Assembly: GCA_009692685.1 (NCBI GenBank)
Contig: SHYS01000001.1
Location: 248,001-312,000, forward strand
DNA from: Dehalococcoidia bacterium
GTDB taxonomy: Bacteria > Chloroflexota > Dehalococcoidia > UBA2979
Direction of reading: 5' to 3'
DNA: 64,000 bases
Below, piece after piece: positions 27,180 to 36,285 of the stretch. Each line of letters begins with the position of its first letter. Position 1 is the first letter of the stretch. The translations under genes and the position numbers were made by a program. Below the pieces are notes generated by a model that worked only from the letters and a program-made list of their open reading frames with translations, was not told the origin of the DNA and made no database searches.

Positions 27180-28530
27180 TTGCTCTTCAACCGCCTGATA
27201 CGCCCGATCCCATCGAGTCGTAGTCGACACGCCCGGCTGTTCGTGCTGCTCGCGTTGGGTGCGGCGCTGGCGGTGTGCAAGGCGTCGGCGCCCGACGTAG
27301 CGACCTCGATGGTTGCTGCTCCGACGCAGGCCACAGACGCCCCCGCCTCCGGCGAGCCTGAGGCGGGGGCTCGCGCTCGCGCATGTGCGGGTGCTTGCGG
27401 GCGACATCGGCACGCGGGCCGCGGGGACGTCAGGCGCGCGGCGCGCGGCAGCGTACATCCGCGGCCAGCTGCAGGCGTCCGGTTACACCGCGACGATCGA
27501 GCCGTTCACCGTCGATGTGCCGCGCGACGAATCGGACGTGGCCGGTGTGCCGGATGTCGCCGGTGGTGCTGTCAAGGCGCTGGCGATGGCCGGCTCTCCG
27601 CACGGCGAGGCGAGCGGGCGCCTGGTGCAGGTGGGACTGGGCCACGCCGCCGACTTCACCGGCCTCAACCTCAAAGGCGCGATCGCTTTCGCCAACCGAG
27701 GCGTGGTTGCGTTGCGCGAGAAGGCGATCAACGCGCAGCATTCCGGGGCGATCGCGCTGGTGGTGGCGAACAACGCCCCGGGCGGCTTCCGAGGCACGCT
27801 CGCGGACGGGGTTGAGCGCGTCACCATCCCGGTCATCGGTGTGACCTCGGATGACGCTGCGCTGATCGATGAGGCGCTGGGACAGGGGACGCGCGTGACG
27901 GTGCGCGCGCGCCGGACGCACGAGTCGTACGAGTCGCAGAACGTGGTCGCGAAGCCGGCGTCCTCGGGAGGAGGTGCGAGCGACAGCGCGTGCGCGGCCT
28001 ACGTGGGTGCGCACTACGACTCGGTGCCGCATGGTCCGGGCGCGAACGACAACGCGAGCGGCGTCGCCTCGATGCTGGAGCTGGCGAAGACCGCTCCGGC
28101 GCCGGGGCTGTGCTTCCTCGCGTTCGGCGCCGAGGAGGTGGGGCTGGTGGGTTCCTAGGCGTTTGTCACCGCTCACGGGGTGGGGGCGGAGCGGTTAATG
28201 ATCAACCTCGACATGATGGGGAAGGTCCGGGCGCCTGAGCTGATCACGGAGCCGGGCCACGCTGCCTCGGTGGCGCTGGTGGATCGGGCCTCTCAAGTGG
28301 CGTGTGTCGCGGGCACGACTATTCTCCGAGGTTCATTCGGACCGTTCGCGTCGTCGGACCACGCGTCGTTCGTGAAGGCGGGAGTCCCCGCGATCACGTT
28401 CTACTCTGGCGACGACGAGAACATCCACACCGCACAGGACACCGTGGAGAACGTGTCACTCGATGGGCTGCGGGTGATGCTACGCGCGACGCGGGCGGTG
28501 TTGCGGGAGCTGGAGTCCACCGCGGGGTAG
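27180..28530 (+). pseudogene. M28-family zinc aminopeptidase, frameshift plus in-frame TAG
   Basis: A lipoprotein-like leader (RLFVLLALGAALAVCKASAPD) is read in one frame from about TTG 27180. Near 27370, in a GGGGG run, the frame changes and the peptidase proper follows: LALAHVRVLAGDIGTR, GRLVQVGLGHAADFTG, the metal ligands in GAHYDS and NDNASG, and the EE of FGAEEVGLVGS. TAG at 28156-28158 then interrupts; the same frame continues AFVTAHGVGAERLMINLDMMG and reaches the last His in NIHTAQDT. All five metal ligands and the catalytic Glu are therefore present but split. The TAG falls in the helix after EE..G..GS, where relatives have R, K, Q or E. Confidence 0.8.
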
Positions 28531-28610
28531 GCGGGCCCGCGTTTCTCCTCGACCGGGCACGTCGCTACCATCGAGTTCTGTCGGCGTATCTCCCGAAGGA
28601 TGTGGGCAGC

Positions 28611-29258
28611 ATGCGCTTGCGTGGTGGATTCGCGATCATCCTCGGAGTGATGTCGCTGACGCTGTGGTCGTGCCGCGACGAGAATGGCGCGAGCACGAGC
28701 GCACCCGGCGTGGTGGCGAGCGCAACGCCCTACGCGGTGCTGCCGGCTGCCACGATCGTCGCCGTGGTGCCACCGCCGCCACCACCACCCGCGCCGACCC
28801 CTCGACCGACGCCGACGCCGGAGCGTGTGACGTACAAGGTGGCGGCGGGCGACATCCCGGGCTCGATCGCGGCGAAGTTCGACATCTCGACGAGCGAGTT
28901 GCTGCGCGCGAACAACATCACTAACTCCTCCGGGCTGCAGATTGGCCAGGAGCTGATTATCCCCGGGGTGACGCCGACGCCCGGGGGGGCGCCGGCGGCG
29001 ACCGCTACGCCGAAGAGCACGGCGACGGCTGCCCCCACCGCGACACCAAAGAGTGCAGCGACGGCTACGCCGACGAGCACGCCGACGACGACGCCGGGTG
29101 GGACGCAGGTTTACATCGTGGTCGCGGGCGACACCGCCATCGATATCGCCTCCAAGTTCGGGATCACCGTGGCGCAGCTGGCGGCGGCGAACAGCACCAC
29201 CGAGGCGGCACTGCGGAACCTCCAGATCGGGCAGCGGCTCACGATGCCGGTGCGGTAG
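28611..29258 (+). CDS. Lipoprotein with two LysM domains
   Basis: A 215-residue secreted protein. ATG 28611 is followed by a signal segment and a possible lipobox (SLTLWSC). A Pro-rich stretch (eight prolines near residue 55) leads to LysM 1 (TYKVAAGDIPGSIAAKFDIS, near 75-122), then a Thr/Ala/Pro-rich linker, then LysM 2 (VYIVVAGDTAIDIASKFGIT, near 165-213). LysM domains bind peptidoglycan or chitin-like glycans, so this is probably a cell-wall-associated or surface protein. No catalytic domain is attached. TAG stop. Confidence 0.9.
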   Translation: MRLRGGFAIILGVMSLTLWSCRDENGASTSAPGVVASATPYAVLPAATIVAVVPPPPPPPAPTPRPTPTPERVTYKVAAGDIPGSIAAKFDISTSELLRANNITNSSGLQIGQELIIPGVTPTPGGAPAATATPKSTATAAPTATPKSAATATPTSTPTTTPGGTQVYIVVAGDTAIDIASKFGITVAQLAAANSTTEAALRNLQIGQRLTMPVR

Positions 29259-29506
29259 GAGCCGGATTCGGAATCACGGTTGTTGCTTGGCGTCTCGGGG
29301 GCCGGACTCGGGGTGGTCTGGCGCGGGGCATGGCGCTCCCGCATAATTCCTGAATCCGATGGCCATCCGGCACATCGAGGCGGCGGGCGCCTCGAGCGGG
29401 TGAGGCGGCGTTCGGAACCGAGCGCGCCTCGAGGTAGCGTCGGCGACATCGGTAGCAGTCCCGGCACAACCTCAAAGCACACAGCACACAGCACGCGGAG
29501 AGATCG

Positions 29507-31057
29507 ATGTCACACGAGGAAGACCTCGCCCGGATGACCGCACTCCACGAGCGCTCACGCCTCGGAGGCGGACAGGACCGCATCGACGCGCAGCACGAGC
29601 GCGGGAAGCTGACGGCGCGCGAGCGGATCGCGACGTTGCTCGACCCGGCGACGTTCCAGGAGGTCGACGCGCTGGCGGTCCGGGAGAGCGACCTGGTGGA
29701 GGGCGGCAGCGACCTCGTATACGGGGACGCCGTGGTGACCGGCTGGGGTAAAGTCGACGGCCGGCTGGTGTTCGTGTTCGCGCAGGACTTCACCGTGTCG
29801 GGTGGGTCGCTCGGTGAGGTGATGGGCGACAAGATCGCGAAGGCGATGGATCTGGCGCTGAAGGCCGGCGCGCCAGTCATCGGACTGAACGACAGCGGCG
29901 GCGCGCGCATCCAGGAGGGCGTGGTCTCCCTCGCGAAGTACGGCGACATCTTCCTGAGGAACGTGCGGGCCTCCGGGGTGATTCCTCAGATCAGCGTGAT
30001 CCTCGGGCCCTGCGCCGGCGGGGCGGTCTACTCGCCGGCGATCACGGACTTCATCTTCATGGTGCAGGGCACGAGCCAAATGTTCATCACGGGCCCGGAC
30101 GTGATCCAGAGCGTGACGGGCGAGAGCACCACATTCGAGGAGCTGGGCGGCGCGATGTCGCACGCCGCGAAGTCGGGCGTGGCGCACTTCGCGATCGAGA
30201 GCGAGGAGGCAGCGCTCGAGGAAGTACGGCGGCTGATCTCATTCATCCCCGGTAACAACCTCGAGAGCGCGCCGTACATCGAGACGGGCGACCCGATCGA
30301 CCGCCAGCTGGACGACATCCTGACGGTGGTGCCGGCGGACGACACGCAGCCGTACGACGTGCGTGACGTAATCGAGCGGCTGGTGGACAACGGCGACTTC
30401 ATGGAAGTGCATGAGCACTTCGCGCAGAACATCGTGGTGGGGTTCTCGCGCATCGGCGGACACAGCGTGGGCGTGGTGGCGAACCAGCCGATGTACCTCG
30501 GTGGTGTGCTCGACATCGATTCGTCGAGGAAGGGCGCGCGGTTCGTGCGGTTCTGTGACGCCTTCAACATCCCGATTGTGACCCTTGTCGATGTACCGGG
30601 CTACCTGCCGGGCGTCTCGCAGGAGTACGGCGGGATCATCGTGCACGGCGCAAAGCTGGTGTATGCGTACGCCGAGGCGACCGTGCCCAAGGTGACCGTG
30701 GTGATGCGCAAGGGGTTCGGCGGCGCGTACGACGCGATGGGCTCGAAGCACCTGGGCGCGGACATGAACTTCGCGTGGCCGGGCGTGGCCATTGCGGTCA
30801 TGGGCGGCGGCCAGGCGGTGAACATCATTGGCAGGCGCGCAATCCAAGGGGCCTCGGACCCGGAGGCGAAGCGCCTGGAGATCATCGAGGACTATAAGGA
30901 GCGCTACGAGCATCCGTACATCGCGGCGGCGCGTGGGTACGTCGACGACGTGATCGACCCTCGCGAAACGCGGTCACGGGTTGCGCGCGCCCTCGAGATG
31001 CTGGCGACTAAGGCGGAGACGGTGCCGGCGAAGAAGCACGGCAACATCCCGCTCTAG
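29507..31057 (+). CDS. pccB: Acyl-CoA carboxylase carboxyltransferase (beta) subunit, propionyl-CoA carboxylase type
   Basis: A 516-residue carboxyltransferase. It transfers CO2 from carboxybiotin to acetyl- or propionyl-CoA, feeding propionate into methylmalonyl-CoA. The N-terminal half has RERIATLLDPATFQE, FAQDFTVSGGSLGEVMGDKI and GLNDSGGARIQEGV; the C-terminal half has FVRFCDAFNIPIVTLVDVPG and GFGGAYDAMGSKHLGADMNF, ending KKHGNIPL, as in PccB/MmdA proteins. No biotin-carboxylase or biotin-carrier gene is in the window, so they must lie elsewhere. ATG 29507 follows a GGAGAG site. Converges with, and overlaps by four bases, the broken hydrolase. Confidence 0.95.
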   Translation: MSHEEDLARMTALHERSRLGGGQDRIDAQHERGKLTARERIATLLDPATFQEVDALAVRESDLVEGGSDLVYGDAVVTGWGKVDGRLVFVFAQDFTVSGGSLGEVMGDKIAKAMDLALKAGAPVIGLNDSGGARIQEGVVSLAKYGDIFLRNVRASGVIPQISVILGPCAGGAVYSPAITDFIFMVQGTSQMFITGPDVIQSVTGESTTFEELGGAMSHAAKSGVAHFAIESEEAALEEVRRLISFIPGNNLESAPYIETGDPIDRQLDDILTVVPADDTQPYDVRDVIERLVDNGDFMEVHEHFAQNIVVGFSRIGGHSVGVVANQPMYLGGVLDIDSSRKGARFVRFCDAFNIPIVTLVDVPGYLPGVSQEYGGIIVHGAKLVYAYAEATVPKVTVVMRKGFGGAYDAMGSKHLGADMNFAWPGVAIAVMGGGQAVNIIGRRAIQGASDPEAKRLEIIEDYKERYEHPYIAAARGYVDDVIDPRETRSRVARALEMLATKAETVPAKKHGNIPL

Positions 31058-32039
31058 CGTGATGTTGCCGTCGGCTTGAGGTCGGGGACGCCTTCGCGAA
31101 CCATCGTCGCCATATCGAGGACGGCCGCGATCGCGTCGGCCGGACGGTCCAGATGCACATTGTGTCCGCTGGACTCCGAGACGACCTGCTGGCTATTCGA
31201 GGAGAGTCGGAGCAAGTCGGCCTGCTTTGCCTGCCAAGCTGCGTCTGAATGTTCCCCTCCGGCCGACAAGAGCGTGACGGGCAGCTTGCCGAGCCTGCGC
31301 ACCTCCGCCGCCTGCGCCAGGCCTTCCGAGATGCCGAGGAATTCATCGACGAACGCCTGCAGGTGGTCGGGACGCATGCCGCGCGCAACGGAAGCCGAGG
31401 CCGCTTCGGGCGAAAGCGCAGCAGGGGCCGAGCCGAGTGGGTCGCCGAGGCCGGTGAGGATGTGCGCGATGCCACCCGGCCGAGTCACCGCATAAGGAAG
31501 CCGATACCGAGGGCCAAGCGGTCCTGTGTGTGAAGCTCGGAGGCCGGGCGAGTGGGTGCCTCGTGGTTCATCGACTCAATGAGGACAAGCCCTGCGACTT
31601 CCGAAGCGTACTCACGGGCAAACAGCTGCATCGTGAGGCCGCCCATCGAGTGACCGACCAAGACATAGTGGCCTGGCTCATCGGCACGCGCGAGCAGGGT
31701 GTGCAACTCCCGCGCGAATGCACTCGCGACGCGCGGCTGCGGATCCGGGTCGCTCCATCCAGAACCTGCGCGGTCGTAGGTGCAGGTTCTCGTACTCTTC
31801 GCGACCTCCGGTTGCACAAGACTCCAAGTAGTAGACCAATCCCCGAGTCCCGCGTCGATGACGACCGTCGGACTCCCGGTGCCGACGCAGACGATGTGCA
31901 GACGGTGCCACCACACATCCACGAGGACACCCGGGGGCGGATACGTTCTAACATCGATGGCTTCGGCTCTCGACTCCCAGAGTGCGCCGACAACGGACAG
32001 GGCTATCAGAGCAACCAGGAGGATGGCCAGATAGCGCAT
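31054..32039 (-). pseudogene. Exported alpha/beta hydrolase, frameshifted
   Basis: From ATG 32039 the frame gives a signal anchor (YLAILLVALIALSVVGALW), the oxyanion region (VVIDAGLGDWSTTW), the elbow VGHSMGGLTMQLF with nucleophile Ser and VAGLVLIESMNHEAPTR, then stops at TGA 31485. The second half (PGGIAHILTGLGDPLG to SSGHNVHLDRPADAI, holding the catalytic His) is in another frame, beginning with a frame change near 31490. Joined, it would be a normal alpha/beta hydrolase of about 325 residues. GTG at 31488 might allow re-initiation, but the half-domain alone could not work. Confidence 0.7.
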
Positions 32040-32296
32040 GGCGCGGACCCGCCGCTATCGTCGCGTGCGATGCGTCGACGGGCGACCGTTCGCATCCCCC
32101 TGGGACATGAGTAGCCTTGAGTAGCAGGCCACTCGCCCATCCAGGCGAAGTGGCAACTGGTCATGAACGCCTACGTCAGCAGGCAGTAACGGGTGACCGC
32201 TCGTTAGATCGGCGCTTCAGTGCTCCGAGTGTGTCACGAAGAAGCTTGGCACCCTCGCGCAGCGGCGGCGCCAGGGCAAGCCCCGCCGCGGGGCAC

Positions 32297-32686
32297 TTAC
32301 CCCTCGGCGCGGCGGGTGGACTGCCAGGAGATCTCGCGCCAGGCGCCATCGCGACGTGCCCAGACGTTCGTGAAGCGCACGGGGAGCAGCATGTCGCCGT
32401 CGGGCCGGTTGAGGGTGATATCGGCGCTGCCAGTGATGATGGCGACGTCGCCCTCGACGCGGACAACGACCTCGTTGGTGACAACGGACTTGTAGGCGTG
32501 GCTGGCCGAGATGGCAGCGATGTTCTCGGCCTTGGACTCCAGCTTTGCGCTGGAATGGACGTAGGTGAGGTCGTCCGCCATCAGGCGTTCGAGCGCCGGG
32601 ACATCGACGGCGATTGTGGCGTCGAGGCGAGCGCGCTGCGCGGCGAGAACTTCCTGCTCGACAGCGGTGTTGGTCTTGGTGGTCAT
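32297..32686 (-). CDS. NTF2-like / SnoaL-like protein (DUF4440)
   Basis: A 129-residue single-domain protein, ATG 32686. The pattern VLAAQRARLDATIAVDVPALERLMADDLTYVHSS..KLESKAE followed by RFTNVWARRDGAWREISWQST matches DUF4440/SnoaL-like NTF2 folds, which are small enzymes or ligand-binding proteins acting on steroids and polyketides or as accessory domains. Nothing here gives the substrate. It is transcribed away from the CoA-transferase genes. Confidence 0.88.
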   Translation of the reverse strand: MTTKTNTAVEQEVLAAQRARLDATIAVDVPALERLMADDLTYVHSSAKLESKAENIAAISASHAYKSVVTNEVVVRVEGDVAIITGSADITLNRPDGDMLLPVRFTNVWARRDGAWREISWQSTRRAEG

Positions 32687-32821
32687 GAGGGCATCCTTCG
32701 GGAGTTCGGGTGCTCAAGCTGGCGCTGGCACTGTACAACGAACGCCCATCTCCACGCCCGTGGCGGACGCTGTACATTATCGCCCGCATCAGAGTCGAGG
32801 GTGCGCTGCGGCGGAGGAAGC

Positions 32822-33601
32822 ATGGGTAAGCCGATGGTATTCGCCTCGATGGCCGAGGCGGTGGCCGACTTTAAGAACGACTCCATGCTGATGATCCCCG
32901 GGTTCGGGCCCGGGTCGCCGCACAACCTGATGACTGCGCTGTACTACCAGGGCGCGACCGGCCTGACGACTGTCTCCAACGGGGTGGGATTCCCCTCGGC
33001 GGATGAGCGGATGAAGGGACTCGGCGACCTGGTGATGGAAGGGCGCGTGAAGAAGGTGATCGCCGCTTTCACCGCCTCGACGCGGCCGTCGAGGGTGGGC
33101 GGCGCGGAGGAGCTGATCCGCAGTGGCGTGCTGGAGGCGGACCTGACGCCGCAGGGGACGCTGGCGGAGCGGATTCGTGCCGGCGGCGCCGGTATCCCGG
33201 CGTTCTACACCCCCGCGGGGGTTGGCACCCTGCTGGCCGAGGGCAAAGAGAAGCGCGTCTTCAACGGCCGCGAGTACCTGATGGAGCACGCACTGTTCGC
33301 CGACTACGCTTTCATCCGAGCGCACCGGGCGGACACGGCGGGGAACCTGATCTTCCGCCTGTCGGCGCGGAACTTTAACCCGATCATGGCGATGGCTGCC
33401 CGGATGACCATCGTCGAGGTCGAGGAGCCGATCGTGCCCGTCGGCGAGCTTGACCCAGACCTCGTCCACACGCCGGGCATCTACGTGCACCGGCTGGTGC
33501 AGATCCCGCCAGACGGCATCTTCAGCGTGAATCGACAGGCGATGGTGGGGCAGCAGCAGGCGCGCGCGGCCTCGCCTCCGGGCGGCGACCTGCCTCGATA
33601 G
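32822..33601 (+). CDS. CoA-transferase subunit A (3-oxoacid/glutaconate type, family I)
   Basis: A 259-residue alpha subunit beginning at ATG 32822, with GGAGG just upstream; the frame opens far upstream but only this part is family-like. It has MLMIPGFGPGSPHNLMTALY (the glycine-rich CoA loop) and ALFADYAFIRAHRADTAGNL near residue 160, and matches class I CoA-transferase alpha chains (succinyl-CoA:3-oxoacid or branched-acyl type). It pairs with the beta subunit 49 bases downstream. Together they move CoA between acids such as succinate and acetoacetate. Exact substrate not readable. Confidence 0.9.
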   Translation: MGKPMVFASMAEAVADFKNDSMLMIPGFGPGSPHNLMTALYYQGATGLTTVSNGVGFPSADERMKGLGDLVMEGRVKKVIAAFTASTRPSRVGGAEELIRSGVLEADLTPQGTLAERIRAGGAGIPAFYTPAGVGTLLAEGKEKRVFNGREYLMEHALFADYAFIRAHRADTAGNLIFRLSARNFNPIMAMAARMTIVEVEEPIVPVGELDPDLVHTPGIYVHRLVQIPPDGIFSVNRQAMVGQQQARAASPPGGDLPR

Positions 33602-33650
33602 GCGTCCCCACCTCGACGTCCCGCGCGCACGTAGCTCCGAGGAGTATCGA

Positions 33651-34328
33651 ATGGCCGACAAGCAGCCGCTGACCAGAGACCAGATGGGGGCGCTCCTCGC
33701 CCAGCGCATCGGCAAGGGCTGGATCGTCAACCTGGGCATCGGCATCCCGGTGCTCGCTTCGAACTTCTTCACGGACGAGCAGGACATCACGCTCACCTCG
33801 GAGAACGGTGTGATCGGGTATGGCGGGCTGGCGGCCGAGGGCCAGGAGGACCCGGACCTCGTCAATGCAGGTGTGCAGTTCACGACGCTGCACCCGGGCG
33901 GCACGATCGTGCACCACGCGGACTCGTTCGCGCTCATTCGCAGCGGACGCGTAGACGTGACCTGCCTAGGCGCTTACGAGGTCGCGGTCGATGGCTCGTT
34001 CGCGAACTGGAAGACGACGAACGACGGTCGAGGGGACATGGGCGGCATCGGTGGAGCGATGGACCTCGCGGCCTGCGCGCAGCGGATCTTTATCGCGATG
34101 GAGCACACGACGCGAGACGGGCAGCCGAGGTTGGTCGAGCACTGCGCGTTGCCGGTGACGGCGCCGTCGGGCGTGAACCTGGTGGTCACGGAGCTCGGGG
34201 TCGTGGTCGTGAAGGATGGCAAGTTCATCCTCGAGGAGCACGCGCCGGGGTATACGTTCGAGGAGATAGCGGCGGTGACCGGAGCGCCGCTGGAGGCGAG
34301 CCCGAACCTGCGGCCCGTCTCTGTCTGA
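33651..34328 (+). CDS. CoA-transferase subunit B (family I)
   Basis: A 225-residue beta subunit. It has GWIVNLGIGIPVLASNFF and the SENGVIGYGG motif that carries the catalytic Glu attacked by the acyl-CoA (near residue 48), then LAAEGQEDPDLVNAG and ELGVVVVKDGKFILEEHAPGY near the end. It is read from ATG 33651 with GAGGAGT upstream. Together with subunit A it forms the active enzyme. Full length, no lesion. Confidence 0.92.
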   Translation: MADKQPLTRDQMGALLAQRIGKGWIVNLGIGIPVLASNFFTDEQDITLTSENGVIGYGGLAAEGQEDPDLVNAGVQFTTLHPGGTIVHHADSFALIRSGRVDVTCLGAYEVAVDGSFANWKTTNDGRGDMGGIGGAMDLAACAQRIFIAMEHTTRDGQPRLVEHCALPVTAPSGVNLVVTELGVVVVKDGKFILEEHAPGYTFEEIAAVTGAPLEASPNLRPVSV

Positions 34329-34393
34329 GGGCACCCCGATGGCTGGGCCGGGGTTATTGGCACTTGCCCGAGAATGCGACGCTGCTCCGTCCC

Positions 34394-34517
34394 CGTTTGT
34401 GGTGAGCCTGTCGAACCACAACGCCGACCTCGATGCGCGCGGCGCCCATCCGGAGCGTTAGTCCGGATCATCGAGGTACCCACGCCCTTCGACAGGCCCT
34501 TCGGCAAGCTCAGGGGG
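34394..34517. repeat. Head-to-head pair of hairpin repeats
   Basis: 34394-34423 has arms CGTTTGTGGT/ACCACAACG around GAGCCTGTCGA. The second, 34485-34517, is CCC...TTCGACAGGCCCTTCGGCAAGCTCAGGGGG, a copy with an eight-base insertion in the loop. Both lie in the 274-base gap between the CoA-transferase genes and the CapA-like gene; nothing else is seen there. Confidence 0.75.
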
Positions 34518-34602
34518 GCCTCATGGCGAACGGATATTGGCGACCGGCTCGGCGGGGCTCTGGCGACGGTAGGTGTTGGCCTCGTGGCCCTACGCTGAGG
34601 CC

Positions 34603-36177
34603 GTGAAGCGCGTTTGGACCCTCTGTCTACTCCTCGCATCTGCCTGCGTTCTGGCCGCGTGCGCCGACGAGGACCGCGCGGAGTCGAGCGGACGTCGCCC
34701 AGCGGCGCCGAAATCGACAGTGGTTGCGGCGACCTCGCCTCGCGTGCCTCGCGTGCCTCGCGCAGCTGCAGCGAAGGCGGCGCCAGCAGCAGCGCGGACC
34801 TCGACAGCGGTGATCGATGGGAAATCGTGGGTGGCGATCGCGCACGCGCGGCGCGATGTCTACGAACTCCGCCTCGATGACGTGCGGCGCGTGCTTACGG
34901 GTGAGGTGCGCGACTGGGCTGACCTCGGTGGGACGCCGGCGGCGATCGAGGCATTCGTAGCGGTCGAGGATGTTGCCGCACTCGCGACGGTGTTCGGTGT
35001 CCCAGTGGACAAGATCAGCGCGCGGCGCCTCGATGGCGGAGCGTTGGTCGAAGCGGTACGTGTATCGACTGGTGCGTTTGCGCTTGTGCGACCAGAGGCG
35101 CTGACGCCGGACGTGCTGGCGCTGGTGGTCGAGGGGCACGACTCGCTGGGTGACCCCGCCAGCACGTCGCCGCTGCGGACCGTGGGCGTTGTGCAGGCGT
35201 TCGATCCTGTGCTCGTGGTCTCGCCGGGCGAGATTCTGCCAGTGCGGTGCGCGAACGCCGCACTGGAGGCGCACGGCGACTTCAACGCGATGTTCGAGGA
35301 CGTGCGACCGCTCCTCGAACGCGCGGATGTGGCGATCGGAGCTCTCGACTCGCCGCTGACCGACGTGAGCCCCGCGACCCCATGTGAGCGTACGTTCGTC
35401 CTGCAGGGCGGACCACGCGCGGCGGAGGCGATCGCGACGGCCGGGATCGACGTGATGTTCGTCAACGGCAACCACATGCTGGACTGCTGGCAGCCATGTC
35501 CGCCGTACTCGGGACTGCGCGACACCATCGCGAGGTTGCACCGCCTCGGTGTGGCGACCGCTGGTGCGGGCGAGAACCTCGACCAGGCGCGACGGCCACA
35601 GGTCGTCGAGGCAGGCGGCGCGGCTGGCGGGAAGCCGGTACGCCTCGCATTCCTCGCCTACGATGAGATCGCGCCGGGGAACTGGGCCACAGCGGCGACG
35701 CCGGGGATCGCGCCGCTGCGTCGTGACGTGGTGATCGAGGATGTGCGCGCGGCGAAGCGGGTGGCCGACGTCGTGATCGTGGGGATGAGCTGGGGCATCG
35801 AGTACGAGACCGACCCCACCTCGAACCAGCGCGAGCTGGCGGCGGCGGCGGTCGAGGCGGGCGCGAGCCTCGTGGTCGGGAACCATCCGCACGTCGTGCA
35901 GGCGATCGAGCGGCGTGGTGACTCGCTGGTGCTGTACGCGCAGGGGAACTACTTCTTCGACCAGTCGTGGTCGACGTGGACGATGCAGTCCGTGTTACTG
36001 CAGGCGGGCTTTGTTGACGGGCGGCTCATCGGCTACCGGCTGCAGCCGGTGGTGACGAGGGGAAACGACGAACTGTTCCGCGGACTGTACCAGCCGGAGC
36101 TGGTGCCGCGGGCCGGCGCGGAAGGCCGTGAGATTCTCGGGCGGATCTTCGAGGCGCAGGACCGGCTGCCGAAGTAA
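34603..36177 (+). CDS. CapA-family (poly-gamma-glutamate synthesis-like) lipoprotein with N-terminal periplasmic-binding-like region
   Basis: A 524-residue protein from GTG 34603 with a lipoprotein leader (TLCLLLASACVLAACADED). The region to about residue 220 resembles a PstS-like binding lobe (DDVRRVLTGEVRDWADLGG, SLGDPAST), a module also seen ahead of some CapA domains. The CapA metallophosphatase-like part follows: NGNHMLDCW (where most have NNHxxD), GVATAGAGENLDQARRPQ, and VVGNHPHVVQAIERRGDSLVLYAQGNYFFDQ. CapA proteins take part in cell-surface poly-gamma-glutamate formation, but many are of unknown function. Cell-surface location inferred from the leader. Confidence 0.82.
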   Translation: MKRVWTLCLLLASACVLAACADEDRAESSGRRPAAPKSTVVAATSPRVPRVPRAAAAKAAPAAARTSTAVIDGKSWVAIAHARRDVYELRLDDVRRVLTGEVRDWADLGGTPAAIEAFVAVEDVAALATVFGVPVDKISARRLDGGALVEAVRVSTGAFALVRPEALTPDVLALVVEGHDSLGDPASTSPLRTVGVVQAFDPVLVVSPGEILPVRCANAALEAHGDFNAMFEDVRPLLERADVAIGALDSPLTDVSPATPCERTFVLQGGPRAAEAIATAGIDVMFVNGNHMLDCWQPCPPYSGLRDTIARLHRLGVATAGAGENLDQARRPQVVEAGGAAGGKPVRLAFLAYDEIAPGNWATAATPGIAPLRRDVVIEDVRAAKRVADVVIVGMSWGIEYETDPTSNQRELAAAAVEAGASLVVGNHPHVVQAIERRGDSLVLYAQGNYFFDQSWSTWTMQSVLLQAGFVDGRLIGYRLQPVVTRGNDELFRGLYQPELVPRAGAEGREILGRIFEAQDRLPK

Positions 36178-36244
36178 GCGGAACGCCGAGGCAGCGTGAG
36201 GTCGAGGCGGGGAATGGCCCTCGATGAACCACGGGAGATCGATA

Positions 36245-36264
36245 GGGCGCAAGGCCTTGCGCCC
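36245..36264. repeat. Copy of the GGGCGCAAGGCCTTGCGCCC palindrome
   Basis: Perfect 20-base palindrome, followed by CTACCTCGG, between the convergent CapA-like and CaiB-like genes. It could double as a terminator for either gene. Confidence 0.8.
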
Positions 36265-36285
36265 CTACCTCGGCGTGCGGCTGGT

